DNA of 17,001 nt from contig CALYQH010000005.1 of NCBI GenBank assembly GCA_945283395.1, positions 1 to 17,001 of the forward strand. The letters run 5' to 3'. The DNA comes from an uncultured Ventosimonas sp. (lineage in GTDB: Bacteria > Pseudomonadota > Gammaproteobacteria > Pseudomonadales > Pseudomonadaceae). Below the pieces are notes generated by a model, which worked only from the letters and a program-made list of their open reading frames with translations, was not told where the DNA came from and ran no database searches. The position numbers and the translations under genes were made by a program. Positions 1 to 8,120 of this stretch are shown here, in pieces (the first letter of the stretch is position 1; each line of letters opens with the position of its first letter).

Positions 1-216
1 ATTCTAATCTAATATAATAGTTAGTAGCTTTCGTTAGAAACCGTTTTTTTAAAGCGCCTAATAGCGAGAGTTAGTCTTTCAACAGGTGATGCTAGAAGTC
101 ATTTGTCTTTAATGGATTCTCGCAATACTAACTAATCGTTTTGAAGAAAGCTAATAACTGTTTGTTAAATTCTTAGCTATGTTTAATATTGTTATTGGCT
201 TAAAGCTATTAACTAG
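1..216. other. Intergenic region downstream of iscX, no gene found
   Basis: This AT-rich stretch follows the iscX stop codon. I see no open frame of useful length on either strand, no tRNA-like fold and no hairpin followed by a T-run that would end the isc transcript. A 6-bp inverted match (GCGAGA near 64-69, TCTCGC near 118-123) is too widely spaced to call a terminator. The operon may continue or end beyond the window edge. Confidence 0.5.
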
Positions 217-417
217 CTAAGCTGTTTCTTCAAGCCAAGCACTTTGAATAGCTTCTAGAACTTTTTCACCACATCTATTAGGGTCGTCATCAAAATCGCC
301 TAAATTCATTACTTTTTGCCGTAGTTCGACAAAGTTAATTTGAAGTGGATTAAGATCAGGATAGTTGTCTGCTAGTTGTATAGCGATTTCTTGTACATCT
401 ACCCATTTTAATGTCAT
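217..417 (-). CDS. iscX: IscX, Fe-S assembly accessory protein
   Basis: IscX is a small acidic protein that binds IscS and iron and tunes the rate of cluster assembly on IscU. From the ATG at 417 the product is 66 residues, the same length as E. coli IscX. It keeps the family hallmarks: an N-terminal LKW, a YPDL motif and the central DFDDDP acidic patch, with a C-terminal WLEE. A longer frame can start at a TTG at 432 inside the fdx stop region, but the ATG at 417 has a GAGGAA ribosome site at 425-430 with 7-nt spacing and matches the family length. It is the last gene of the isc operon here, 11 nt after fdx. If IscS is inactive, as its sequence suggests, this protein would lack its usual partner. 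Confidence 0.93.
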   Translation of the reverse strand: MTLKWVDVQEIAIQLADNYPDLNPLQINFVELRQKVMNLGDFDDDPNRCGEKVLEAIQSAWLEETA

Positions 418-428
418 TAATTGGTTCC

Positions 429-767
429 TCAATGATTTTCTGATACTTGGTTAATGGTGTATTTAGGAATTTCTACTACTAAATCTTCTTCACCTACAAC
501 TGCCTGGCAGGAGAGGCGCGAATCTGGTTCTAAACCCCAAGCTTTATCAAGCATATCATCTTCTAGTTCATCAGAAGGTTCAAGGCTTTCAAAGCCAACT
601 CTTACTATAACATGACAGGTGGTACAAGCGCAGGACATTTCGCATGCATGTTCTATCTCAATACCATGCCGAAGGGCAGCCTCTATAATAGTTTCACCTG
701 TTTCAGCTTCTATTACAGCACCTTCAGGACAATATTCTTCATTAGGTAAAAAGGTTATAGTAGGCAT
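429..767 (-). CDS. fdx: Isc-type [2Fe-2S] ferredoxin
   Basis: This adrenodoxin-type ferredoxin supplies electrons to the ISC machinery in the cytoplasm. The 112 residues match the E. coli Fdx length of 111. The four cluster ligands are at C42, C48, C51 and C87 in the E. coli positions, within the HACEMSCACTTC and RLSCQ motifs; C46 is also kept. The C-terminal PKYTIN segment is typical of the family. The start has an AGGA ribosome site within the 12 nt that separate it from the hscA stop. Its place between hscA and iscX is the canonical gammaproteobacterial order. Confidence 0.97.
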   Translation of the reverse strand: MPTITFLPNEEYCPEGAVIEAETGETIIEAALRHGIEIEHACEMSCACTTCHVIVRVGFESLEPSDELEDDMLDKAWGLEPDSRLSCQAVVGEEDLVVEIPKYTINQVSENH

Positions 768-779
768 CTGACAGTCCTG

Positions 780-2645
780 TTATTCATTGTTGATTTCATT
801 TAAGTTACGACCTGTTAGGGCCTCTTTAATACCTGCATCCATGCGCCTAGCAGCAAAAGAATCTGTTACGCTAATAAGCTTCTTGGTGTGCTTGTCTATC
901 AACATCAGGTCTTGCGAGTTCATTACTTGGCGTAATTCATTAATTTGTGCAACGATGGCTTTGTATTCTGAAGGTGTAAGTAGTTCTTGGCCATCGGCCA
1001 GGAGAGCTGCTTCAGTAATTTCAATGAGTTGTTTAGCCTCTACTAAAATTTCAGTTAGACTACGCAATTGTTTGTCTTTTTCGGCATGATTAAAAGAATC
1101 TTGCAATATCCTAGCAATTTCGCCATCGGTAAGGCCATAAGAGGGCTTTAATTCGATTGAAGCGCGCACGCCACTACTTAGCTCTTGAGCTGAAACTGCC
1201 AATAACCCATCCGCATCAATTTGAAACGTTACGCGGATTTTCGCTGCGCCCGCAACCATAGGAGGAATACCTCGCAAATCAAATCGAGCTAACGAGCGAC
1301 AATCGGCCACTAATTCTCTTTCACCTTGTAGCACATGGATCATCATAGCGGTTTGCCCATCTTTATAAGTAGTGAAGTCTTGGGCTCTTGCAACCGGAAT
1401 AGTGGTATTTCGAGGAATCACTTTTTCCATTAAACCACCCATGGTTTCTAAACCAAGAGAAAGAGGAATAACATCTAATAGAAGTAATTGTTCATCAGCA
1501 CTGCGATTACCTGCTAGACTATCAGCTTGGATAGCAGCACCAAGCGCAACCACTTGGTCTGGATCCAGATCAGTTAGCGGTGGTTTATTAAATAGCTTTG
1601 CTACCGCTTCTCTAACTAGCGGAACTCTGGTTGATCCTCCCACCATTACAACATTAGTGATTTCTGTTAGGTCTATCTGGGCATCTCGTACTGCTCGCCG
1701 ACAGGCTTTAAGGGTACGTTCAACTAGGGGAGTTATAAGCTGCTTAAATTGCGTGCGGTCTAAATTAGCTTGCCAGTCATGCCATTTGATCAGCGTCTGC
1801 GGTTGAGTTGTTAACTGTTCTTTAGCTTCGCAGGCTATTTTAAGAAGAGCTTTTTGCTCAGCAGGGGTCAGGTTTGAAGATAATCCAGCCTGTTGCATAA
1901 TCCAATGAGCAATTGCTAGGTCAAAATCATCACCACCTAATGAAGTATCTCCTCCAGTAGCTAATACTTCAAAAATACCTTTTGCTAAGTGTAGAATGGA
2001 GATATCAAAAGTGCCTCCGCCTAGATCATAAATAGCAATAGTACCTCTTGCTTGTTTATCTAATCCATAGGCTACCGCAGCAGCAGTAGGCTCATTAAGT
2101 AACCTAAGCACATTGATGCCAGCTAGTCGTGCCGCATCTTTAGTGGCTTGTCGTTGGGCGTCATCAAAGTAGGCTGGCACGGTAATGACAGCGCCTACTA
2201 GGGAATCACCAAGGGTTTGTTCTGCTCTTTTTCTTAGTTCAGTAAGGATATCAGCTGATACTTCAACAGGACTTTTAGGGCCTTGAGCAGTGGCTATATA
2301 AGGCATATTAGATTGCCCTTGCACAAAGTGGTAAGGTAGTTGTTCACCTAATTGTTTAACATCTGCTATACCTCTTCCCATCAATCTTTTAATAGAGGCT
2401 ATAGTATTAAGAGGGTCGCTGGTAGCAGCTTGCTTAGCCTTAAGCCCTACTTCAGTAGCTTCAGGTAAGTAATGCACCACAGATGGCACAATTACATCGC
2501 CTGTTTGATTCGCTAGCGCTTTAGGATTACCATTTAGAACGCTTGCTACAAGTGAGTTAGTGGTTCCAAGATCAATACCTACCGCTAATTTCTTTTGATG
2601 CGGTTTAGGGCTTTGCCCAGGTTCAGCTATTTGCAATAAGGACAT
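780..2645 (-). CDS. hscA: HscA, Hsp70-type chaperone for Fe-S assembly
   Basis: HscA is the specialised Hsp70 that uses ATP to act on IscU and help release its cluster, recognising the IscU LPPVK motif with the co-chaperone HscB. The 621 residues compare with 616 in E. coli. The nucleotide-binding domain fills roughly residues 20-390, with the phosphate loop GIDLGTTN at 23-30, a [13 protein letters not shown] motif near 185 and a YDLGGGTFD motif near 206. The interdomain linker ([14 protein letters not shown]) leads into the substrate-binding domain with PRNTTIP. The short N-terminal extension before the phosphate loop is typical of HscA and not of DnaK. The gene lies 21 nt downstream of hscB and 12 nt before fdx. 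No lesion is visible. Confidence 0.97.
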   Translation of the reverse strand: MSLLQIAEPGQSPKPHQKKLAVGIDLGTTNSLVASVLNGNPKALANQTGDVIVPSVVHYLPEATEVGLKAKQAATSDPLNTIASIKRLMGRGIADVKQLGEQLPYHFVQGQSNMPYIATAQGPKSPVEVSADILTELRKRAEQTLGDSLVGAVITVPAYFDDAQRQATKDAARLAGINVLRLLNEPTAAAVAYGLDKQARGTIAIYDLGGGTFDISILHLAKGIFEVLATGGDTSLGGDDFDLAIAHWIMQQAGLSSNLTPAEQKALLKIACEAKEQLTTQPQTLIKWHDWQANLDRTQFKQLITPLVERTLKACRRAVRDAQIDLTEITNVVMVGGSTRVPLVREAVAKLFNKPPLTDLDPDQVVALGAAIQADSLAGNRSADEQLLLLDVIPLSLGLETMGGLMEKVIPRNTTIPVARAQDFTTYKDGQTAMMIHVLQGERELVADCRSLARFDLRGIPPMVAGAAKIRVTFQIDADGLLAVSAQELSSGVRASIELKPSYGLTDGEIARILQDSFNHAEKDKQLRSLTEILVEAKQLIEITEAALLADGQELLTPSEYKAIVAQINELRQVMNSQDLMLIDKHTKKLISVTDSFAARRMDAGIKEALTGRNLNEINNE

Positions 2646-2666
2646 GAATAATTCTTAATACTCAGG

Positions 2667-3206
2667 TTAATCATCTAGTTGTTCTTCAAGTTGAGCAACT
2701 GATAAAACTAATTTATCCATAAATTGCATACGTCTTACTAGTTGTTCAGCCTTAAGATAATGGTCAGGATTTTGCCAATTGTTATTAAACTCTGTTTCAA
2801 GAGTTAGTTGCACTTGTTTAATATGTTTTTTAAATTGTTCGATGGCAACAAGGTCTTTAAGACCTTTAAGTTCGTCTAGCTCATCATGCCATTGCATTTG
2901 TTGCATTAGAAACTCTGGGTCTTGTACAGTTGCTTCTAAAGGTATACTAGTACCTTTTAGACTCAATAAGTAACGAGCTCTTTGCGAAGGAGTTTTGAGA
3001 ATTCGATAAGCCTCATTGAGATTAGCTGATTGCTCTAAAGCAATACGTTTTTCTCTTTCTACCGCAGTGACAAATTTATCAGGATGCACTGCTGCTGCTT
3101 TTTCACGATAGCGAGTAGCAAGATCAGTTAAATCTATATTAAAATGCGGTTTTAAATCAAGTAAAGCGAAATAGCAGGGCTTATCCCCACGACATTCTTC
3201 AGACAC
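2667..3206 (-). CDS. hscB: HscB, J-domain co-chaperone (GTG start proposed)
   Basis: HscB is the J-type co-chaperone that delivers IscU to HscA and stimulates its ATPase. The N-terminal J-domain carries the HPD signature (VHPDKF), and the C-terminal three-helix domain ends in QLEEQLDD as in Pseudomonas HscB. The PCYFALLDL start of the mature fold aligns with the Pseudomonas protein. No ATG lies close to this point. I propose GTG at 3206, which overlaps the iscA stop by 8 nt and gives 179 residues against about 173 in Pseudomonas. A longer open frame begins at an ATG at 3293, but its first 29 residues lie inside iscA and resemble nothing in the family. The gene identity is secure; the start is not. 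Confidence 0.93.
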   Translation of the reverse strand: MSEECRGDKPCYFALLDLKPHFNIDLTDLATRYREKAAAVHPDKFVTAVEREKRIALEQSANLNEAYRILKTPSQRARYLLSLKGTSIPLEATVQDPEFLMQQMQWHDELDELKGLKDLVAIEQFKKHIKQVQLTLETEFNNNWQNPDHYLKAEQLVRRMQFMDKLVLSVAQLEEQLDD

Positions 3207-3522
3207 TAAAGCTTTCGCCGCATCCGCATTCGCCGCGCACGTTTGGATTGTTGAATTTAAATCCTTCATTGAGACCTTCTCGTACAAAGTCAAGTTGAGT
3301 ACCGTCTATATAAATCAAACTTTTAGGATCTACAATGATTTTAACACCATTGGTGTCAAAAATGAGATCATTTTTATCAGTTTCATCGACAAATTCTAAT
3401 ACATAAGCCATCCCAGAACAGCCTGTTGTACGTACTCCCAATCTAATGCCTATACCCTTACCTCTATTAGTGAGGGCATTTGCTATATGCTTAGCTGCGG
3501 CAAGTGTAGTAGTAATTGCCAT
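3199..3522 (-). CDS. iscA: IscA, A-type Fe-S carrier
   Basis: IscA is an A-type carrier that accepts and passes on iron or Fe-S clusters, chiefly for [4Fe-4S] maturation. From the ATG at 3522 it is 107 residues, the same as E. coli IscA. The three ligand cysteines are C35 (TTGCSGMAY), C99 and C101 (ECGCGES). The upstream GGAG ribosome site supports this start over one 16 codons earlier, which would overlap the end of iscU. Its 3' end overlaps the proposed hscB start, suggesting coupled translation. Confidence 0.97.
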   Translation of the reverse strand: MAITTTLAAAKHIANALTNRGKGIGIRLGVRTTGCSGMAYVLEFVDETDKNDLIFDTNGVKIIVDPKSLIYIDGTQLDFVREGLNEGFKFNNPNVRGECGCGESFSV

Positions 3523-3535
3523 AGTTTTCTCCAAC

Positions 3536-3922
3536 TTAAGCTTTGCTTTGTTTGGTTTTATAGTCTGCAATAGCCGCTTTAATGGCGTCTTCTGCTAACA
3601 CTGAGCAATGGATTTTGACGGGAGGCAATGCTAGTTCTTCGGCAAGGTCAGTATTTTTGATGTTGCCAGCTTCTTCTATGGTTTTACCTTTCATCCATTC
3701 AGTGGCTAGTGAACTTGAAGCAATAGCACTACCACAACCGTAGGTTTTGAATTTAGCATCTTCAATCACTCCTTGTTGATTGACTTTAATTTGTAGGCGC
3801 ATTACATCACCGCAAGCAGGTGCACCCACCATACCAGTTCCTACATTAGGATCTGAGGTATCTAATTTACCTACATTACGAGGGTTTTCGTAATGGTCTA
3901 TTACTTTATCACTATAAGCCAT
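3536..3922 (-). CDS. iscU: IscU, Fe-S cluster scaffold
   Basis: IscU is the scaffold on which a [2Fe-2S] cluster is built from IscS-derived sulfur. The 128 residues match E. coli IscU exactly in length. Cluster-binding residues C37, D39, C63, H105 and C106 are all in place, as is the LPPVK motif (99-103) that HscA recognises. A GAGGA ribosome site precedes the ATG, 29 nt after the iscS stop. The protein looks intact, yet its sulfur donor directly upstream is broken. Confidence 0.98.
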   Translation of the reverse strand: MAYSDKVIDHYENPRNVGKLDTSDPNVGTGMVGAPACGDVMRLQIKVNQQGVIEDAKFKTYGCGSAIASSSLATEWMKGKTIEEAGNIKNTDLAEELALPPVKIHCSVLAEDAIKAAIADYKTKQSKA

Positions 3923-3951
3923 AATGTGTCCTCAATCAGTCAGTCTAATAA

Positions 3952-5111
3952 TCAGTGGCTTTGCCATTCTAATTTGCTCATATCAATCCCTTCTTTGTAC
4001 ATATCCCATAGAGGCGATAGTGCTCGAAGCTTAGTCACAGCTTCTGATACTTTTTGGGCTGCATAGTCTACTTCTTGTTCAGTAGTGAAACGACCAAAGC
4101 CAAAACGAATAGAACTATGAGCTAATTCGTCATTGCGGCCTAATGCTCTTAATACGTAAGAAGAGACATCATTAAAGACTCGCCCTCTACAAAATTAAAA
4201 CTTAAGTTAAGAATATTGGGTACGCTATTAGTTAGACTACCATTGACATAAACTTCTTCTAACTGCTTGACCTGTTGATAAAATCTATCTCTTAATCGTC
4301 GCGAATGTTCAGTGTCTTGTTGCATCTCTTGTTGCGCTATATGGTATGCTTCACCCATTCCTACTATTTGATGGGTGGCTAAAGTACCTGATCTCATTCC
4401 ACGTTCATGACCACCACCATGAATTTGTGCTTCAATACGAGCTCTTGGCTTACGTCTTACATAAAGTGCTCCAATGCCTTTTGGGCCATAAATTTTATGG
4501 GCACAAAGTGACATGAGGTCAACCTTTAGATTAGCCAAATCAATAGGTAATTTACCTACTGATTGAGCCGCATCGACATGCAATAGAATACCTTTAGCTC
4601 GTGTTAGCTCACCTATAGCCGCTATATCTGTAATAGTTCCTATTTCGTTATTAACATGCATGAGAGAAACTAGAATTGTGTCTTCTCGTATGGCTTCTTG
4701 CACCATTTGTACAGTGATTTCTCCCTCTGGAGTGGGGGTCAAATAAGTTACTTCAAAACCTTCTCTTTCAAGTTGGCGCATGCTATCTAACACAGCTTTG
4801 TGCTCAATTTTGGAGGTAATAAGATGTTTCCCTTTAGTCGCATAAAAATAGGCTGCACCTTTAATAGCTAAGTTGTCAGATTCAGTAGCCCCCGAGGTCC
4901 AAACTATTTCTCGAGGGTCAGCACCTATTAGATCAGCTACTTGTCGCCGCGCATTTTCCACTGCTTCTTCAGCACGCCAGCCAAAAATATGGGAGCGTGA
5001 AGCAGGATTACCAAAGTTACCTTGCATAGTTAGGCAGGCCATCATTTTTTCTGCAACTCGTGGGTCGACAGGAGTAGTGGCAGAATAATCTAAATAAATG
5101 GGTGAATTCAT
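3952..5111 (-). pseudogene. iscS: IscS cysteine desulfurase, inactivated by a 55-nt internal deletion
   Basis: IscS is the PLP-dependent cysteine desulfurase that passes sulfur to IscU and to other acceptors such as TusA and ThiI. The first 317 codons align without gaps to E. coli IscS, including H104 and the PLP lysine K206 (AHKIYGPKG). The frame then breaks and ends at a TAA at 4149-4151 after 320 residues. In another frame from 4158 to the TGA at 3952, 68 codons resume at the equivalent of residue 337 (YVLRALG) and run to a normal C-terminus (LEWQSH). Full length would need 1215 nt and 1160 are present, so 55 nt are missing. The lost residues 318-336 are the mobile loop with catalytic Cys328. 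The join lies at about 4159-4163 in a CTTCTT context. A real deletion and an assembly error are both possible; no reading of this sequence gives an active IscS. Confidence 0.92.
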
Positions 5112-5140
5112 TGAGGGTTCCTCACGGTATAGCGCTTAAT

Positions 5141-5632
5141 CTATTCAATAAGAGAGGTTGCTATTTTATTAAGAGTTATTAAATTGCTAGCTTGTTGGCG
5201 AGCCGTTTGACGTTTAGCTACATTTTGTATTTCTCTTTTATTAACCAGGTCAGCTAAAGTGATATTAGTTAAAAATTCATGGATTTGTTGGCTTAATCCA
5301 TACCATAAATAATGGGTTAAGCAAACATCACCAGAATGACAGCCATTAGTACCTTGGCAACGTGTGGCATCAACAGTTTCATCAACCGCATCAATTACTT
5401 CTGCAATAGCAATATCTTGCATAGCTCTTGCCAATTGATAACCACCTCCTGGGCCACGAATACTTTGAACAAGCTCATAACGACGTAATTTAGCAAACAA
5501 TTGCTCAAGGTAAGATAATGATATATCTTGCCTTTCTGATATGTCAGCTAAGGGAACGGGAGTGTGTTCAGCATTTATAGCTAAATCAAGCATAGCTGTA
5601 ACAGCATAACGTCCCTTAGTGGTTAATCGCAT
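5141..5632 (-). CDS. iscR: IscR, Fe-S sensing transcription regulator
   Basis: IscR is an Rrf2-family winged-helix repressor that senses Fe-S status with a [2Fe-2S] cluster and represses the isc operon when loaded. The 163 residues match the 162 of E. coli IscR. The N-terminal helix-turn-helix starts [11 protein letters not shown], and the cluster ligands C92, C98, C104 and H107 are present. The start has an AAGGA ribosome site at 5640-5644. It is the first gene of the operon, 29 nt upstream of iscS. If iscS is truly inactive, poor IscR cluster loading would be expected to derepress the operon, unless another desulfurase compensates. Confidence 0.97.
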   Translation of the reverse strand: MRLTTKGRYAVTAMLDLAINAEHTPVPLADISERQDISLSYLEQLFAKLRRYELVQSIRGPGGGYQLARAMQDIAIAEVIDAVDETVDATRCQGTNGCHSGDVCLTHYLWYGLSQQIHEFLTNITLADLVNKREIQNVAKRQTARQQASNLITLNKIATSLIE

Positions 5633-5664
5633 GAGTTTATCCTTATTACCAGTAGTATGAGAAT

Positions 5665-5697
5665 ATTATGCTATTTCCTACTATTTTAGTCAACTAT
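5665..5697 (-). promoter_or_regulatory. isc operon promoter with type 1 IscR operator
   Basis: On the minus strand a -35 TTGACT (5688-5693) and a -10 CATAAT (5665-5670) are separated by exactly 17 nt, about 30 nt before the iscR ATG. A dyad at 5673-5697 starts ATAGTTGACT and continues into TAGTAGG. It matches the known type 1 IscR consensus at nearly all positions of its left half and less well on the right. The site covers the -35 and spacer, as expected for autorepression by holo-IscR. Confidence 0.8.
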
Positions 5698-5922
5698 TAA
5701 CATGATTATAAACTATAACTAGTTGCTATTTGTTAGGAGTTACAAAAGGAAAGGCTAGACTACTTTATGATAATATTGTAGAGCTATTTTTCAAGAATAG
5801 CTATTAACTTACTGATAATTCATATAAGATTTCAAGATATTAAGTTATTGTTTAGTTGACCTTATGTAAATTAACAAAGATGACTTATATTAATAATTAA
5901 CAAATAAAATTAAGGGTTTTGC
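5698..5922. other. Divergent intergenic region between iscR and the MORN gene
   Basis: About 220 nt with no gene. It holds a 7-bp inverted repeat, AGCTATT (5782-5788) and AATAGCT (5796-5802), with a 7-nt loop and no T-run. A TTGACC at 5856-5861 and a TATATT at 5886-5891 lie 24 nt apart, too far for a normal promoter, so I do not call one for the plus-strand gene. Confidence 0.35.
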
Positions 5923-6675
5923 GTGCATTTTAGATTACCTTATTTAGTTATAACTATCTTATTGGTTAATTTATGGATAGTTAATAGTTTTGCTGAAGAT
6001 AATGTTAAAAAAACCGAATAGCCCACATTAACTCCTCACCAGATCTTTTTAGCCTCTTTAAAAGAGGGAAAGGTGATAGCTTATTTTAATCAATATTGGC
6101 AAACAAGAAATGATGTTATTGCTAATGGTTATTATAGAAAAATAGTTAACATAATAAGTAGTAATGAATTTGTGGTTCAAAATTTTTTTGTAGACTCAAA
6201 TCAAAAACAGTCAGATCCTTATATTATTACTAATAGTTTTGAATTGAACCAAGCAGTAGTGTTAAGAAGTATAATAGGTGGTTACTTAGCTTGGTATGAA
6301 AATGGTCAGCCGAAATTTAAAGGATTCTATAAGCAAGGTAAAAAAAACGTTAGTTGGGCAGAATGGTATGAAAATGGCCAATTAGCTATTAGAGGTATTT
6401 ATGCTAATGGAGTGTTAGAAGGAACTTGGATAGCTTGCAATAGTAAAGGAGAGAAACTTTCAGAAGGGAGTTATAAAGCCAATAAACGGATAGGTACATG
6501 GCGTTATTATGTGGCAGGCAAGAAATGGGCTGAAGGTAATTACACCAATGGCTTACAAAATGGCGTATGGGCATATTGGAAGCAGGATGGCAGTAAAGAT
6601 AGAGAAATTCTTTATCAAAATGGGCAAATAATAAATAATTACGGAGGAGGAGCGAAACTGCTTAAAGGACAATGA
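5923..6675 (+). pseudogene. Secreted MORN/YwqK-like repeat protein with in-frame TAG
   Basis: A GTG at 5923 with an AAGGG ribosome site opens a frame of 250 codons. Codons 1-25 look like a signal peptide: a basic start, a hydrophobic core (LVITILLVNLWIV) and a SFA cleavage site. Codon 33 is TAG (6019-6021), and the frame then stays open to the TGA at 6675. The C-terminal half has at least four MORN-like repeats of about 23 residues (WYENGQ, WYENGQLAIRG, GTWRYY, GVWAYW). The shared NGxxYRK...VQNF...QKQ..P.II segment makes it a paralogue of the gene at 9286-9852, which has an intact signal peptide. Known YwqK-like proteins are often annotated as antitoxins, but no toxin is recognised here. Translation could restart at a GTG at 6073 behind a GAGGG, giving 200 residues without a signal peptide. 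Nonsense mutation is my preferred reading; a genuine start at 6073 is the alternative. Confidence 0.7.
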
Positions 6676-8072
6676 AAAAAACTTTTATCTATCTAATAAT
6701 TTTCTTTCCTATAATGTTACTTATTATTTTTATCATAGGGAATTCACAGCATGAAGAGTTAAATCCAAAAGTAGCAGAAGCAGTTCATAACAGTCTTATG
6801 CTAGATGAACGAGAAATGGAACAAAATATTTTTGTGGCATTTTTAGGTCTAGCCGTTCCTCAAGATGATTATATAACTGTAGCTAAACAAGTTATAGTTA
6901 ATAATGCTGAAAAAATCAGACAAACTATCAACACTGCTGATTATAGCAAAATGCAGTTACTAGATGATGTAAGTCATTATTATCAAGCAGGGCATAAATT
7001 AATTGTAAATACCCAAAGTTTAGGTAAAGATTATAGGCTTCCTTGCCGTAAGTTGAGTAATTTTCATTGTATAGCTGACATAGTTAAGCAAGAGCAAGCA
7101 CTTAATAGACGAATAGCGGATAATAAAGTATTGTTAGATAGGTATGCATATATGGTTAAATTACCTTTCTATAATACTTATTATTCAGCGCCTAACGAGA
7201 TATTTCCAGAATTTATATTTCTAATAAATTTATCTGAATTACGAATGGCGCAAGCGGTATTTTATATTAATAATCAGCAACTAACAAAAGGTTTAAAACT
7301 TCTCAATGAAGAGGTAAGCTTTTACCATAAGCTGTTAGCAGGTACGGATGGTTTAGTAGGGTCTATGATTGCAATTAGGCAATTATTTACCCTTTACCAT
7401 CTCATAGCTGAGTTAATAGATAGCCCTATACTAGCTAATGACTTAAAGAGCGAGCAAGTTAAATCGTTAGTGAGGCCGCTAACTATTACTGAGCAACAAG
7501 TGTTAGCACGCTCTTTAGTTATGGAACGTAATTCATTCTTATATTATTTTTTAACTTTTACCGATAAAGATCATCCGTTTTTATGGCGTATTCTTTATGA
7601 TAGAGATGCGACGGCTAATAAAGTTTATCAACAATTTGAAAAAGCGATAGAGATTGCGCAATTAACGTTACCAACGGCGGCTCCTTTGCCAGAAAAAGAA
7701 CTTAATGAGCCAATGAGTATGAAAAAACTTATAAAACAAAAAGGGCTATTTTTTCTAAGGAATTATTATGGTGAAGTATTATCAGATATCCAAAAGATAG
7801 CCTTAGATACTAAGTATAGTAATAGGTTATATGACTTAATTGTTTATTTATATTTAGTGAATACTAAATTACAAATTAAGCAAATAGGACTTAAAAATAA
7901 TGAAATAACTGCTTGGTTAGCTAATCAGCAAGTGGTTAATCCTTATACCCAGCTAGCTATCTATTGGGATGCTAAGAGGCAATGTTTAACAACTGATTGG
8001 CTAGATAGAACTAAACTAAGTTATGATATTTGGGCTTCCAAACAACCTATGGTGCATATAGTTTTACAATAA
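6672..8072 (+). CDS. Membrane-anchored protein of unknown family, 466 aa
   Basis: I do not recognise this family. The ATG overlaps the upstream MORN gene's stop as ATGA, behind an AAAGGAC ribosome site inside that gene, so the two are probably translationally coupled. The N-terminus is a short basic stretch and a hydrophobic segment (residues 4-23), a signal anchor or uncleaved signal peptide. The remainder is predicted to be outside the cytoplasm and looks mostly helical. It has two cysteines eight apart (C125, C133) that could form a disulfide. Its middle region (about 190-250) has a repeat-like helical pattern (ELRMAQA, EEVSFYHKLLAG, TLYHLIAELI). No catalytic motif is evident. The context suggests it acts with the secreted repeat protein at the cell envelope; this is inference. 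The frame is intact, unlike that of its neighbour. Confidence 0.85.
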   Translation: MKKTFIYLIIFFPIMLLIIFIIGNSQHEELNPKVAEAVHNSLMLDEREMEQNIFVAFLGLAVPQDDYITVAKQVIVNNAEKIRQTINTADYSKMQLLDDVSHYYQAGHKLIVNTQSLGKDYRLPCRKLSNFHCIADIVKQEQALNRRIADNKVLLDRYAYMVKLPFYNTYYSAPNEIFPEFIFLINLSELRMAQAVFYINNQQLTKGLKLLNEEVSFYHKLLAGTDGLVGSMIAIRQLFTLYHLIAELIDSPILANDLKSEQVKSLVRPLTITEQQVLARSLVMERNSFLYYFLTFTDKDHPFLWRILYDRDATANKVYQQFEKAIEIAQLTLPTAAPLPEKELNEPMSMKKLIKQKGLFFLRNYYGEVLSDIQKIALDTKYSNRLYDLIVYLYLVNTKLQIKQIGLKNNEITAWLANQQVVNPYTQLAIYWDAKRQCLTTDWLDRTKLSYDIWASKQPMVHIVLQ

Positions 8073-8074
8073 GT

Positions 8075-8103
8075 TAATAAGGAGTGTAAAACACTCCTTA
8101 TTA
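8075..8103. terminator. Perfect 13-bp hairpin between convergent genes
   Basis: The arms 8075-8087 and 8091-8103 pair over 13 bp with an AAA loop, starting 3 nt after the stop of the 466-residue gene. The opposing ygaP-like gene ends at 8121. No strong T-run follows on either side, but the position and symmetry fit a shared bidirectional terminator. Confidence 0.7.
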
Positions 8104-8120
8104 GTTAGTTAATGGGTAAA

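Noticed and set aside
787..2973. Several plus-strand open frames opposite hscA and hscB (for example 787-1089, 1372-1806, 2779-2973)
   Set aside because: They lie wholly antisense to well-conserved genes, have no ribosome sites and show no family character.
4873..5088. Plus-strand frame opposite the start of iscS
   Set aside because: It is antisense to conserved IscS coding sequence and is best explained as a shadow of it.
5856..5891. TTGACC and TATATT as a promoter for the first MORN gene
   Set aside because: The spacing is 24 nt, well outside the usual 16-18 nt range.
6061..6675. Normal intact gene starting at the GTG at 6073
   Set aside because: Not excluded, but the upstream in-frame signal peptide with its own ribosome site and the secreted paralogue make a longer, interrupted gene more likely.
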